Below are positions 6,671 to 16,247 of a stretch of 64,000 nt of DNA, piece after piece (the first letter of the stretch is position 1; the number at the start of each line of letters is the position of its first letter). Both the position numbers and the translations under genes were made by a program. Source of the DNA: Glycomyces amatae (GTDB taxonomy: Bacteria; Actinomycetota; Actinomycetes; Mycobacteriales; Micromonosporaceae); contig NZ_JAJLQZ010000011.1 in assembly GCF_020991375.1 (NCBI RefSeq), positions 111,225 through 175,224 of the forward strand. Reading direction: 5' to 3'. The notes beneath the pieces were generated by a model, which was not told the DNA's origin, made no database searches, and saw only the letters and a list, made by a program, of their open reading frames with translations.

Positions 6671-8260
6671 CTAGCAGCCGAAGTCGAGTTCCACCGGCGA
6701 ACCGGAGGCGACGAAGCCGAAGACCTCGCGGCTCTGGCCCGCCTCGATGCGGGCGTTCCAGCCCGCGTCCGAGGCGGTCACCGTGGAACCGGACTGCGAC
6801 CACTCGGCGTTCCAGGCGCTCTCGATCCGCTGCCCGCCGGGCCAGGTCCAGTCCACGTTCCAGCCGTCGACGGCCTGGCTTCCGGCGGTGAGGGTGACGG
6901 TGCCCTGCCAGCCCGAGCCCCACTCGTTGGTCACCTCGACGCGGCCCTGGCAGGCGCCGGTGCCGCCGTCGTCCCCGCCGCCGTCGTCACCGCCGCCTTG
7001 GCCGGTCACGAAGGTGGTGATGCTGCGGGCGGGGAGGGAGGCGGTGAAGGAGCCGTTCGCGACGCCGATCGCGTTCTGGGCCTGGAGGTTCCGGCTCGCG
7101 TCGGTCAGCCAGGGGGACACGCTGGAGGCGGTGTGGTCCCTGATCGTGAACTGCTGCTGCACGGTCGAGGCGCCCTTGTTGACCGCCACGATGACCACTT
7201 CGGAACCGGATTTGAACGCCGAGGTGTACAGGTTCGACTGCGGGTTCTTCGTGGCCTCGATCCGCTTGTCGCCGGGGCGGACGAACTTGGAGAAGTGCGC
7301 CATGTTCGCCCCGCGCTTGCTCATCTGGCCGTCCTCGCGCATCGGGCCGTAGCTGCGGCGGATGTACCACCAGATGTAGGCCTGGAACTGGCCGTCGACC
7401 AGGGCCCGGTGGACGTGCTCGCCGACGTCGAGGGCCTGGGGCCACAGGTCGCCCGAGTCGGAGCTGTTCGGGTAGTAGACCTCGGTCATCCACAGCTCCT
7501 TGCCCGCGCCGCGCTGCTGGAAGAGCGGGTAGGGGAAGTCGGCGGGCTGCGTGCCGTAGAGGTGGGCGCCCAGGACGTCCGTGTTCGCGAGCGCCTGCGC
7601 GTCGTTCAGGATCGGGTCGGACATGTTCTTGCGGTACTGGAAGGACTCCGGGGCGATGACCCTGGTGCCGATCGAGCCGGCGTTCTCCTTGAGGAACCGC
7701 ACGATCTCGGCGGCGGTCCACGCCGTCCAGTCGTGCGCGTAGTCGGGCTCGTTCTGCACCGAGATCGCGTACAGGTCGACCCCGTTGCCGGCCATGAAGT
7801 CGTTGAAGTCGTTCAGGTGCTGCGCGTAGGCGGCGTACTGGTCGTAGCGCAGGCGCCTGCCGCCCGAGAAGGTCTCGGTCATGGAGGCGGGCGGGTTCCA
7901 CGGCGAGGCGATGACCTTGGCACCGTGCTCGATCGCGCGCCGGGCGGTGGCGACCTCGCCGCTCCAGGCGTTCCGGTCCTCGTGGACGGGGATGCGCAGG
8001 ATCGAGAAGCCGAGCTGCCCGGCGCCGTTGCCGAACGCCGTGTCGCGCTGGGCGGCGGTCAGGTCCGAGATCCAGGCGGTGTGGTTCATGCCGCCGAAGC
8101 CCTGGATGGTCTGGCGTTCCGCGGCGGGGTCGACGACCACCGCGGTCTGGGCGGCGGCGGGGGTCGCGACGGCGAGGACCGGCAGGGCCCCCAGCGTCAG
8201 CAGCGACCGGCGGCGCAGCCGCGCCGATCGGTCCTCGGGTTCGTTGCGTTGCGAAGTCAT
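6671..8260 (-). CDS. Secreted GH30 (subfamily 8-like) glucuronoxylanase with CBM2
   Basis: 529 aa. The start MTSQRNEPED gives a twin-arginine-like signal (R-L-R-R-R-S-L-L then A-T-P-A-A-A-Q-T). The catalytic domain (about 42-415) has G-F-G-G-M-N-H, the acid/base Glu171 in V-Q-N-E-P-D-Y and the nucleophile Glu260 in W-M-T-E-V-Y-Y. The motif W-W-Y-I-R-R-S-Y-G-P-M near residues 297-307 is the aldouronate-binding signature that lets subfamily 8 enzymes recognise methylglucuronic acid side chains, so glucuronoxylan cleavage is expected. A Gly/Asp linker leads to a CBM2 (about 434-529), bounded by Cys, with W-N-V-D-W-T-W and W-N-A-E-W. Next to the LacI regulator, so probably substrate-inducible. 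Confidence 0.9.
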   Translation of the reverse strand: MTSQRNEPEDRSARLRRRSLLTLGALPVLAVATPAAAQTAVVVDPAAERQTIQGFGGMNHTAWISDLTAAQRDTAFGNGAGQLGFSILRIPVHEDRNAWSGEVATARRAIEHGAKVIASPWNPPASMTETFSGGRRLRYDQYAAYAQHLNDFNDFMAGNGVDLYAISVQNEPDYAHDWTAWTAAEIVRFLKENAGSIGTRVIAPESFQYRKNMSDPILNDAQALANTDVLGAHLYGTQPADFPYPLFQQRGAGKELWMTEVYYPNSSDSGDLWPQALDVGEHVHRALVDGQFQAYIWWYIRRSYGPMREDGQMSKRGANMAHFSKFVRPGDKRIEATKNPQSNLYTSAFKSGSEVVIVAVNKGASTVQQQFTIRDHTASSVSPWLTDASRNLQAQNAIGVANGSFTASLPARSITTFVTGQGGGDDGGGDDGGTGACQGRVEVTNEWGSGWQGTVTLTAGSQAVDGWNVDWTWPGGQRIESAWNAEWSQSGSTVTASDAGWNARIEAGQSREVFGFVASGSPVELDFGC

Positions 8261-8560
8261 GGTCCGTCCTCGTCGTGTAGCCGGTCCGATGGAGGCGCAC
8301 CACGGACCGGGAGGCACGGCGGCCTTCCGGCACGTCCGCTCGGTGCTGGGACGAGCGGCACCCCATCGCATCGATATTGATCGATTCAAGCAGTGTCGCA
8401 GAAACGATCGGCGAAGGCAAGGACCGTTTCGTGGAGTCGACTCCGCGTCGGCGCGACACCGATCGCTTGTGGTGTCAGGGCCGAAATCCTGGGGCAGTCG
8501 GCTCGGCGTCGGCGCGGCACCGATCCCGTGGGATACGCCCTGCGCGGTTTCGGGTCGGCG
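8261..8560. promoter_or_regulatory. 300-bp regulatory gap upstream of GH30
   Basis: No gene is seen. It holds the palindrome ATCGAT-ATTG-ATCGAT (8370-8385) within a possible minus-strand promoter (TTGAAT at 8389-8384). It also holds split half-sites GAAACG (8401-8406) and CGTTTC (8425-8430), and a 20-bp direct repeat (8445-8464 and 8506-8525, 19 of 20 identical, 61 bp apart). The GAAACG half-site also occurs in the operator at 9967, so the LacI protein between them may bind both places. Confidence 0.45.
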
Positions 8561-9841
8561 TCACGCGGGCGGGGCGGTGCTGCCGCGGACGACCAGCGTC
8601 GTCATCAGCTCGATGCGGGACTGGGCGACCGCCTCGCCTTCGGCCAGGGCGAGGACGAGGCCCGCGGCGGTCGCGCCGAGCTCCCGGAAGGGCTGGTGCA
8701 CGGTGGTCAGGGGCGGCCCCGTCCACCGGGCGTGCGAGATGTCGTCGAAGCCGACCACCGAGAGGTCCGCCGGGATGCGGAGCCCGGCCAGCCGGGCGGC
8801 CTCGTAGACGCCGAAGGCCTGGAGGTCGTTGCCGCAGAGCACGGCGGTCGGCGGGTCGGGCAGGCGCAGGAGCTCCCGCCCGAACTCGAGGCCGTCCTCG
8901 AAGGAGAAGTCCGCGCCGCTGCGGACGAGGGCGTCGCCGATCGGCGCCCCCGCGGCGGCCGCGGCGGCGCGGGCGCCTTCGAGCCGCTGCGCCGCGCTGA
9001 TCCGCTCCAGCGGCCCGGTGACCACCGCGATCCGCCGGTGCCCCAGCTCCAGCACGTGCCGGGCCGCGGCGACCCCGCCGTGCCGGTTGGCGGAGGCGAC
9101 CGAGGGGACCGGGTGCAGCGACTCGCCGACCGGGTCCAGGACCACCATCGGCATCCCGCCCGCGCTGAGCAGGCCGTGCTGCTCGGGCGTGAACCCCATG
9201 TGGGCGATTACCACGCCGGTGGGGCGGCCGGCCAGCAGGTGCTCGGCCCAGCCGAGGCCCGCGGACTCCTCCTCCTGCACGTCGGTGAAGCCGACCGAGA
9301 GGCCGTGCTCGACGGCGACGCGCTTGGCGCCCCGCATGATCTCGACGGCCGGGTACCCCTGCATGCCGTAGAAGACCAGCTCGACGCAGGCGGCCCGGGC
9401 GACCCTGTCGGGGCGCTGGTAGCCCTCGTCGCGCAGGAGCCGCTGGACCCGCCGCCGGGTCTCGGGCGCGACCCCCGCGCGCCCGTTGAGCACCTTCGAG
9501 ACCGTGGGGGCCGAGACCCCGGCGAGCCGCGCGATCGCGGCCATCGTCAACCGGCCGCCGTCACGGCCGGGAGGCGGGGACGGCGGGGATCCGTCTCCTG
9601 TGGAGCCGTCCGGGCGGCGCGGGGCGGGCGCCCGGCGCCGGGCCGCGGCCTCGCCGAGCAGCCGGTCGCGCACGCGCTCGGCCTCCCGCTCGGCCCCGGG
9701 TCCGGCGGGGACCGTCTCGACCAGGTACCGGCGCTTGCGGGTGCCGGGGTCGATCCCGAGGTACACGCGCACCCGCAGCGACCCGCTCGGGAGCCGCTCG
9801 ATCTCACCGCGCGCCCGCCGCGGCCCGCCACTGCTCGACAT
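8561..9841 (-). CDS. LacI-family regulator with N-terminal integrase-arm-like DNA-binding domain
   Basis: 426 aa. The ATG at 9841 is preferred; upstream in-frame ATGs lie in the dyad-rich promoter. Residues about 14-70 (S-G-S-L-R-V-R-V-Y-L-G-I-D-P-G-T then R-Y-L-V-E-T) resemble the AP2-like arm-binding domain at the N-terminus of tyrosine recombinases. A Pro-rich linker (about 72-98) leads to the LacI helix-turn-helix (M-A-A-I-A-R-L-A-G-V-S-A-P-T-V-S-K-V-L-N) and a complete type I periplasmic-binding-like effector domain ending with V-V-G-F-D-D-I and T-T-V-H-Q-P. It lies between the GH30 xylanase and the divergent lldD-like gene, so a sugar or uronate effector is plausible. LacI proteins normally begin at the helix-turn-helix; the additional domain is unusual. 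Confidence 0.85.
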   Translation of the reverse strand: MSSSGGPRRARGEIERLPSGSLRVRVYLGIDPGTRKRRYLVETVPAGPGAEREAERVRDRLLGEAAARRRAPAPRRPDGSTGDGSPPSPPPGRDGGRLTMAAIARLAGVSAPTVSKVLNGRAGVAPETRRRVQRLLRDEGYQRPDRVARAACVELVFYGMQGYPAVEIMRGAKRVAVEHGLSVGFTDVQEEESAGLGWAEHLLAGRPTGVVIAHMGFTPEQHGLLSAGGMPMVVLDPVGESLHPVPSVASANRHGGVAAARHVLELGHRRIAVVTGPLERISAAQRLEGARAAAAAAGAPIGDALVRSGADFSFEDGLEFGRELLRLPDPPTAVLCGNDLQAFGVYEAARLAGLRIPADLSVVGFDDISHARWTGPPLTTVHQPFRELGATAAGLVLALAEGEAVAQSRIELMTTLVVRGSTAPPA

Positions 9842-9957
9842 GGAGCCACGGTAGCAGCACCGGGTTCGGGAACCGAGGGACATATGGCTCCATGAACGGC
9901 TCCACGGAGCGATCCGGTACGCGCCCAGCCGAGAGTGGCGGAGGCGGGGGTGGGTCG

Positions 9958-9986
9958 TTGACAAAATTGAAACGTTTTAATAGACT
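9958..9986 (+). promoter_or_regulatory. lldD promoter with LacI-type operator in the spacer
   Basis: TTGACA (9958-9963), 17-bp spacer, TAGACT (9981-9986). The spacer holds TTGAAACGTTTTAA (9967-9980), one base from a perfect LacI-family palindrome with a central CG. A repressor bound here would block polymerase. Further upstream, TGGAGCCA (9841-9848) and TGGCTCCA (9885-9892) form a wider dyad across the start of the LacI gene. Confidence 0.75.
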
Positions 9987-10045
9987 CGCGCCGACCGTCC
10001 GCCTTCCTCGAAGCGCCCCGCCCGCCACCTCCGATAGGCCCGCAC

Positions 10046-11284
10046 ATGACCAAGCGACAGCTCCCCCGCCCCAAGGACCTCCTGCCCCTGGTGCGCTTCA
10101 AGAAGCCCGACTTCAACGGCAAGCGGCGGCGTCTGCGCGCGGCGCTGACGATCGAGGACCTGCGGCGGATCGCCGAGCGGCGCACCCCGCGGGCCGCGTT
10201 CGACTACACCGAGGGCGCCGCCGAGGGCGAGCTGTCGCTCCGGCGGGCCCGCCAGGCGTTCCAGGACATCGAGTTCCACCCCGCGATCCTGCGCGACGTG
10301 TCGGCGGTGGACACCGGCTGGGACGTGCTCGGGAAGCGGTCCGCGCTGCCGTTCGGCATCGCGCCCACCGGGTTCACGCGGATGATGCACACCGAGGGCG
10401 AGACCGCCGGGGCCGGGGCCGCCGCGGCCGCGGGCATCCCGTTCGCGCTCTCCACCATGGGCACCACGCCGATCGAGGACGTCGCCGCCGCGGGCGGACC
10501 CTCCGGGCGCCACTGGTTCCAGCTGTACATGTGGAAGGACCGCGACCGCTCGATGGCGCTCGTGGAGCGGGCGGCGGCGGCCGGGTTCGACACGCTCCTG
10601 GTCACCGTGGACGTGCCGGTGGCCGGGGCGCGGCTGCGCGACAGGCGCAACGGGTTCGCGATCCCGCCGGCGATCACCGCGAAGACCTTCTTCAACATGG
10701 CCGCCCGGCCGCACTGGTGGTTCGACATGCTCACCACCGAGCCGCTCTCGTTCGCCTCGCTGAGCCGCTGGTCGGGCACCGTGGCCGAACTGCTCGACAC
10801 CATGTTCGACCCCACCGTGGACTACGAGGACCTCGCGTGGATCAAGGAGCAGTGGCCCGGGAGGCTCGTCGTCAAGGGCGTCCAGACCGTCGCCGACGCC
10901 AAGCGCTGCGCCGACCTCGGCGTGGACGCCGTGACGCTGTCCAACCACGGCGGGCGCCAGCTCGACCGCGCCCCGGTGCCGTTCCACCTGCTCCCCCAGG
11001 TCGTCAAGGAGGTCGGGGACGACATCGAGGTGCACCTGGACACCGGCATCATGTCCGGCGCCGACATCGTGGCGGCCGTGGCCCTCGGCGCGCGGTTCAC
11101 GATGATCGGCCGGGCGTACCTGTACGGGCTCATGGCCGGGGGCCGCGACGGCGTCGACCGCGCCGTCGCGATCCTCCGCGAGGAGGTCGAGCGGACCATG
11201 CGGCTCCTCGGCGTCGCGGGCCTCGAGGAGCTCGAGCCCGGGCACGTCACCCAGCTGCGGCGGCTGGTGCCGCTGGACGCCTGA
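10046..11284 (+). CDS. lldD: FMN-dependent alpha-hydroxy-acid dehydrogenase (L-lactate dehydrogenase type)
   Basis: 412 aa, the full length of LldD-type enzymes that oxidise L-lactate or related 2-hydroxyacids at the membrane face. Family markers are F-D-Y-T-E-G-A-A-E near residue 52, [11 protein letters not shown], the FMN-site Q-L-Y-M-W, the catalytic-base segment S-N-H-G-G-R-Q-L-D (His near residue 300), and [10 protein letters not shown] with G-R-A-Y-L-Y-G. The promoter carries a LacI-type operator, so expression is probably sugar-linked. The 3' end overlaps the convergent MFS gene by 38 nt. Lactate, glycolate or mandelate are all possible substrates. Confidence 0.88.
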   Translation: MTKRQLPRPKDLLPLVRFKKPDFNGKRRRLRAALTIEDLRRIAERRTPRAAFDYTEGAAEGELSLRRARQAFQDIEFHPAILRDVSAVDTGWDVLGKRSALPFGIAPTGFTRMMHTEGETAGAGAAAAAGIPFALSTMGTTPIEDVAAAGGPSGRHWFQLYMWKDRDRSMALVERAAAAGFDTLLVTVDVPVAGARLRDRRNGFAIPPAITAKTFFNMAARPHWWFDMLTTEPLSFASLSRWSGTVAELLDTMFDPTVDYEDLAWIKEQWPGRLVVKGVQTVADAKRCADLGVDAVTLSNHGGRQLDRAPVPFHLLPQVVKEVGDDIEVHLDTGIMSGADIVAAVALGARFTMIGRAYLYGLMAGGRDGVDRAVAILREEVERTMRLLGVAGLEELEPGHVTQLRRLVPLDA

Positions 11285-12545
11285 CCGCCAGGGACATCAC
11301 CGCGGCGAGCGCGCACAGCGCCCCGGCGGTGAACCACGCCGGGTCGTAGTCCCCGGTGACGTCCCTGACGAAGCCCGCGGCCCAGGCGATGAGGGCCGCG
11401 CCGAGCTGGTGGGAGGCGAGGACCCAGCCGAAGACGACCGCGCCGTCCTCGCCGAAGTGCTCGCGGCACAGCGCGATCGTCGGCGGCACGGTCGCCACCC
11501 AGTCGAGGCCGTAGAAGACGATGAAGAACAGCATCGGCGGCCGGACGTCCCCGGCGAACAGCGTCGGCAGGGCGAGCAGCGAGAGGCCGCGGAGCGCGTA
11601 GTAGACCGCGAGGAGGCGCCGGGGGTCGAACCGGTCGGTGAGCCAGCCGGAGAAGATCGTCCCGACCAGGTCGACGAAGCCGATGACGGCCAGGAGCGAC
11701 GCGGCCGCGGTGAGCGGCATCCCGTGGTCGTGGGCGGCCGGGACGAAGTGGGCGCCCACGAGGCCGTTCGTGGAGGCGCCGCAGATCGCGAAGGTGCCCG
11801 CGAGGAGCCAGAACGCGCGGGAGCCGCTGGCCTCCCAGAGGCTGCGGAGGGTGCGGCGCACCGCGCCCGACCGGGGCGGCGCGGGCGTGACGTAGTCCGG
11901 TCCGGCGCCGTAGGGCCGCAGTCCGGCGTCCTCGGGGCGGTCGCGGACCACGAGCAGGACGAGCGGGACCATGGCGAGCGCGGTGAGGGAGACCAGGACG
12001 GTGGCGGCGCGCCAGCCGGGTCCCTCGACGAGGAGGCCGACCAGCGGGAGGAACACGAGCTGCCCGGCGGCCGAGCCGGCGGTGAGGATGCCGCTGACGA
12101 GGCCGCGGCGGGCGATGAACCACCGGTTGGTGATGGTCGCGACGAACGCCATGGCCATCGACCCGGTACCGACGCCGACGATGAGGCCCCAGCACAGGAC
12201 GAGCTGCCAGGAGGCGGTCATGAAGACCGTGACGCCGCTGCCGGCGGCGATGAGGGCGAGGGCGCCGGCGACGACGCGGCGGATGCCGTAGCGCTCCTGG
12301 AGCGCGGAGGCGAAGGGCGAGAAGAGGCCGTAGAGCAGGATGTTCACGGCGATCGCGGCGGAGATGGTGCCGTGGGACCAGCCGAACTCGCGGTGGAGCG
12401 GCTCGATGAAGACGCTCGGGGTGGCGCGGAAGGCGGCGGCGCCGACGAGGGCGGTGAAGCTGACGGCGGCGACCCACCAGGCGGGGTGGACGCGCCTGGC
12501 GGGCCGGTGCTGCCGTCGGGGGGCGTCTGGGGCGGCGATGGTCAT
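11247..12545 (-). CDS. MFS transporter (OxlT/monocarboxylate-like)
   Basis: 432 aa with twelve predicted membrane helices. Markers include G-V-G-T-G-S-M-A near helix 4-5, [20 protein letters not shown] (the cytosolic loop and helix 5 of the oxalate/formate-antiporter and monocarboxylate branch) and D-R-F-D-P-R-R in the central loop. The start at 12545 puts about 20 polar residues before helix 1. It ends inside the 3' end of the lldD-like gene, which raises the possibility that it moves a monocarboxylate, and is divergent from the GlxA-type regulator. Confidence 0.85.
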   Translation of the reverse strand: MTIAAPDAPRRQHRPARRVHPAWWVAAVSFTALVGAAAFRATPSVFIEPLHREFGWSHGTISAAIAVNILLYGLFSPFASALQERYGIRRVVAGALALIAAGSGVTVFMTASWQLVLCWGLIVGVGTGSMAMAFVATITNRWFIARRGLVSGILTAGSAAGQLVFLPLVGLLVEGPGWRAATVLVSLTALAMVPLVLLVVRDRPEDAGLRPYGAGPDYVTPAPPRSGAVRRTLRSLWEASGSRAFWLLAGTFAICGASTNGLVGAHFVPAAHDHGMPLTAAASLLAVIGFVDLVGTIFSGWLTDRFDPRRLLAVYYALRGLSLLALPTLFAGDVRPPMLFFIVFYGLDWVATVPPTIALCREHFGEDGAVVFGWVLASHQLGAALIAWAAGFVRDVTGDYDPAWFTAGALCALAAVMSLAVRRPAAPAAAAG

Positions 12546-12615
12546 GGGTACAGCTTCGCGGTCCGGCACGGCGGCGGCCAGTGGCCCGCAGGCCAATATG
12601 TGCGAGGATCGGGCC

Positions 12616-13605
12616 ATGACGGTTTTTCGGCATCCCGGGCGGCACCGCGTCGCCGTGTTCGCCCGCCACGGCCTCCTGCCGGTGGAGCTCGGCATCCCGC
12701 ACCGGGTGTTCGGCACCGCGAGGTCGGGGGGCGAGCCGCTGTACGAGGTGGTGACGTGCGCGGTGGAGGCGGGCGAGGTGCGCACGGACGCGGACGTGAC
12801 GGTCAACGTGCCGCACGGGCCGGAGGCGCTGGCCGAGGCGGACACGGTCGTGGTGCCGTCGGCGCACGAGCCGGACGCGTCGTGGACGGACGGGCGGCTG
12901 TCCGAGGCGGTCGCGGACGCGCTGGCGCTCGTCCGCCCGGGGACGCGGATCGCGTCGATCTGCACCGGCTCGTTCGTGCTGGCGGCGGCCGGGCTGCTCG
13001 ACGGGCGGCGGGCGACGACCCACTGGGACGCGGCCGAGCGGTTCCGGCGGCTCTATCCGAAGGTGCGGCTGGAGCCGGAGGTGCTGTACACGGACGAGGG
13101 GGGCGTGCTGACGTCGGCGGGCGTGGCCTCCGGGTTCGACCTGTGCCTGCACATGACCAGAGTGGACTTCGGGGTGGCCGTGGCGAACCGGGTGGCGCGC
13201 CGGGCGGTCGTGCCGCCGCACCGCGACGGCGGCCAGGCCCAGTACATCGAACGCCCGGTCCCCGAGCTCGGGGCCGCGACCGGCCGGGCCCGGGAGTGGG
13301 CCCTGGCGCGGCTCCACGAGCCGCTGACGCTGCGGCAGCTGGCCGAGTGCGAGTCGATGAGCGTGCGGACCTTCACGCGCCGGTTCAGGGAGGAGGTCGG
13401 CACCTCGCCGCAGCGCTGGCTGCTGCACCAGCGCCTGGAGCGGGCCCGGCACCTGCTGGAGCGCAGCGGCGCCTCGGTGGACCAGGTGGCCGCCGACGCC
13501 GGGTTCGGCTCGGCCGCGTCGCTGCGGCTGCATTTCCAAGCGGCCCTTGGGGTGTCGCCGAGCGCGTACCGGCGGACGTTCGCGGGGGCGGCGCAGGGGC
13601 GCTGA
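12616..13605 (+). CDS. GlxA/FtrA-type AraC regulator with DJ-1/PfpI domain
   Basis: 329 aa. Residues about 10-185 form a DJ-1/PfpI (class I amidotransferase-like) domain with the nucleophile-elbow sequence S-I-C-T-G-S-F-V-L-A-A-A-G-L-L-D-G, and A-T-T-H-W after it. The C-terminal 100 residues hold two AraC helix-turn-helices (L-A-E-C-E-S-M-S-V-R-T-F-T-R-R-F and A-A-D-A-G-F-G-S-A-A-S-L-R-L-H-F). It diverges from the MFS gene across a 70-bp gap and is the likely regulator of that transporter. GAGGAT six nt before the ATG suggests a leaderless transcript. Confidence 0.9.
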   Translation: MTVFRHPGRHRVAVFARHGLLPVELGIPHRVFGTARSGGEPLYEVVTCAVEAGEVRTDADVTVNVPHGPEALAEADTVVVPSAHEPDASWTDGRLSEAVADALALVRPGTRIASICTGSFVLAAAGLLDGRRATTHWDAAERFRRLYPKVRLEPEVLYTDEGGVLTSAGVASGFDLCLHMTRVDFGVAVANRVARRAVVPPHRDGGQAQYIERPVPELGAATGRAREWALARLHEPLTLRQLAECESMSVRTFTRRFREEVGTSPQRWLLHQRLERARHLLERSGASVDQVAADAGFGSAASLRLHFQAALGVSPSAYRRTFAGAAQGR

Positions 13606-13606
13606 G

Positions 13607-13633
13607 GCCCCGGCCGCCTGCGGCGGCCGGGGC
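13607..13633. terminator. Bidirectional hairpin terminator
   Basis: Perfect 12-bp inverted repeat GCCCCGGCCGCC / GGCGGCCGGGGC with a 3-nt loop, between convergent genes ending at 13605 and 13646. Confidence 0.7.
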
Positions 13634-13645
13634 GTCGTTCGGGCG

Positions 13646-15146
<1,501 letters not shown>

Positions 15147-15152
15147 GACGGC

Positions 15153-15184
15153 GCGTGCGCCGCCCGGGTCCGGGCGGCGCACGC
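15153..15184. terminator. Bidirectional hairpin terminator
   Basis: Perfect 14-bp inverted repeat (GCGTGCGCCGCCCG and complement) with a 4-nt loop, between convergent genes ending at 15146 and 15204. Confidence 0.75.
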
Positions 15185-15203
15185 GGTGGCGGTCAGGGAT
15201 CGG

Positions 15204-16247
15204 TCAGGAGCGGGAGGCGGCGTCCTGGACTTCGCCGATGAGCTCCTCCACGATGTCCTCCAGGAAGAGGACGCCGGTGGTCGAGCCGTCCGCGCCGGTC
15301 ACGCGGGCGACGTGGGCGCCCTCGGCGCGGATGCGCGCCAGGCCGTCCTCGAGCTCGGCGGCGCCGGCCACGACCGGGAGGTCCCGGAGGCGGTCGGCGG
15401 GGATCGGCCGGTCGAGCGAGTCGGCGTCGGTCAGGTCGAGCACGTCCTTCAGGTGCAGGTACGAGCGCGGCGTCCCCTCGGCGTCGTCGATGACGTACCG
15501 GGAGAAGCCGCTCTGCGAGACCGCCTCCTGCACCTCGCGGGGCGTGGTGCTCTGCGGCAGCAGGACGAGCTGGCCGATCGGGACCTCGACGTCGGCGACG
15601 GTCTTCTCGGTGAACTCGAACGCGGCCGTCAGGGTGCCGGAGTCGTCCACGAGGGTGCCCTCGCGGGTCGACTCCTCGACGATGGTCGCGACCTCGTCGA
15701 TGGTGTAGGCGCTCTGGGCCTCGTCCTTGGGTTCGACGCGGAACAGCCGCAGCACGCCGTTGGCGACGGCGTTCAGCGACCAGATGAGCGGCCTGACGAC
15801 CCGCGAGACGAACACCAGCGGCGGCGCCAGGATGAGCGCCGCCCGGTCGGGGACCGAGAACGCGGTGTTCTTCGGGACCATCTCGCCGAACACGACGTGC
15901 AGGAACGTCACCAGCAGCAGCGCCACGACGAACGCGATGCCGCTGACCGCGCCCGGCGTGAGGCCGGTCCACCCCAGCGGGTACTCCAGGAGGTGGTGGA
16001 TGGCCGGTTCGGACACGTTGAGGATCACCAGCGAGCACACGGTGATGCCCAACTGGCTCGTCGCGAGCATGAGCGTGGCGTGCTCCATGGCCCACAGGGT
16101 CGTCTTGGCCGCGCGGCTGCCCGCGGCGGCGCGCGGCTCGATCTGCGAGCGGCGCGCGGAGATGACGGCGAACTCGGCACCCACGAAGAACGCGTTGGCG
16201 ACCAGGAGGACCACCAGCCACACCAGTCCGGGAAGGTACTCGCTCAT
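15204..16247 (-). CDS. CNNM/HlyC-CorC family membrane protein, short form
   Basis: 347 aa. A DUF21/CNNM transmembrane domain (about 1-190; V-A-N-A-F-F-V-G-A-E-F-A-V-I at the first helix, G-E-M-V-P-K-N-T-A in the core) is followed by a CBS pair (about 205-335, ending V-T-G-A-D-G-S-T-T-G-V-L-F-L-E-D-I-V-E-E-L-I-G). It lacks the C-terminal CorC/HlyC domain of its partner. The family handles Mg2+/Co2+ efflux or homeostasis. Its start overlaps the stop of the upstream paralogue by 4 nt, so the two are coupled and may form a heteromer. Confidence 0.9.
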   Translation of the reverse strand: MSEYLPGLVWLVVLLVANAFFVGAEFAVISARRSQIEPRAAAGSRAAKTTLWAMEHATLMLATSQLGITVCSLVILNVSEPAIHHLLEYPLGWTGLTPGAVSGIAFVVALLLVTFLHVVFGEMVPKNTAFSVPDRAALILAPPLVFVSRVVRPLIWSLNAVANGVLRLFRVEPKDEAQSAYTIDEVATIVEESTREGTLVDDSGTLTAAFEFTEKTVADVEVPIGQLVLLPQSTTPREVQEAVSQSGFSRYVIDDAEGTPRSYLHLKDVLDLTDADSLDRPIPADRLRDLPVVAGAAELEDGLARIRAEGAHVARVTGADGSTTGVLFLEDIVEELIGEVQDAASRS

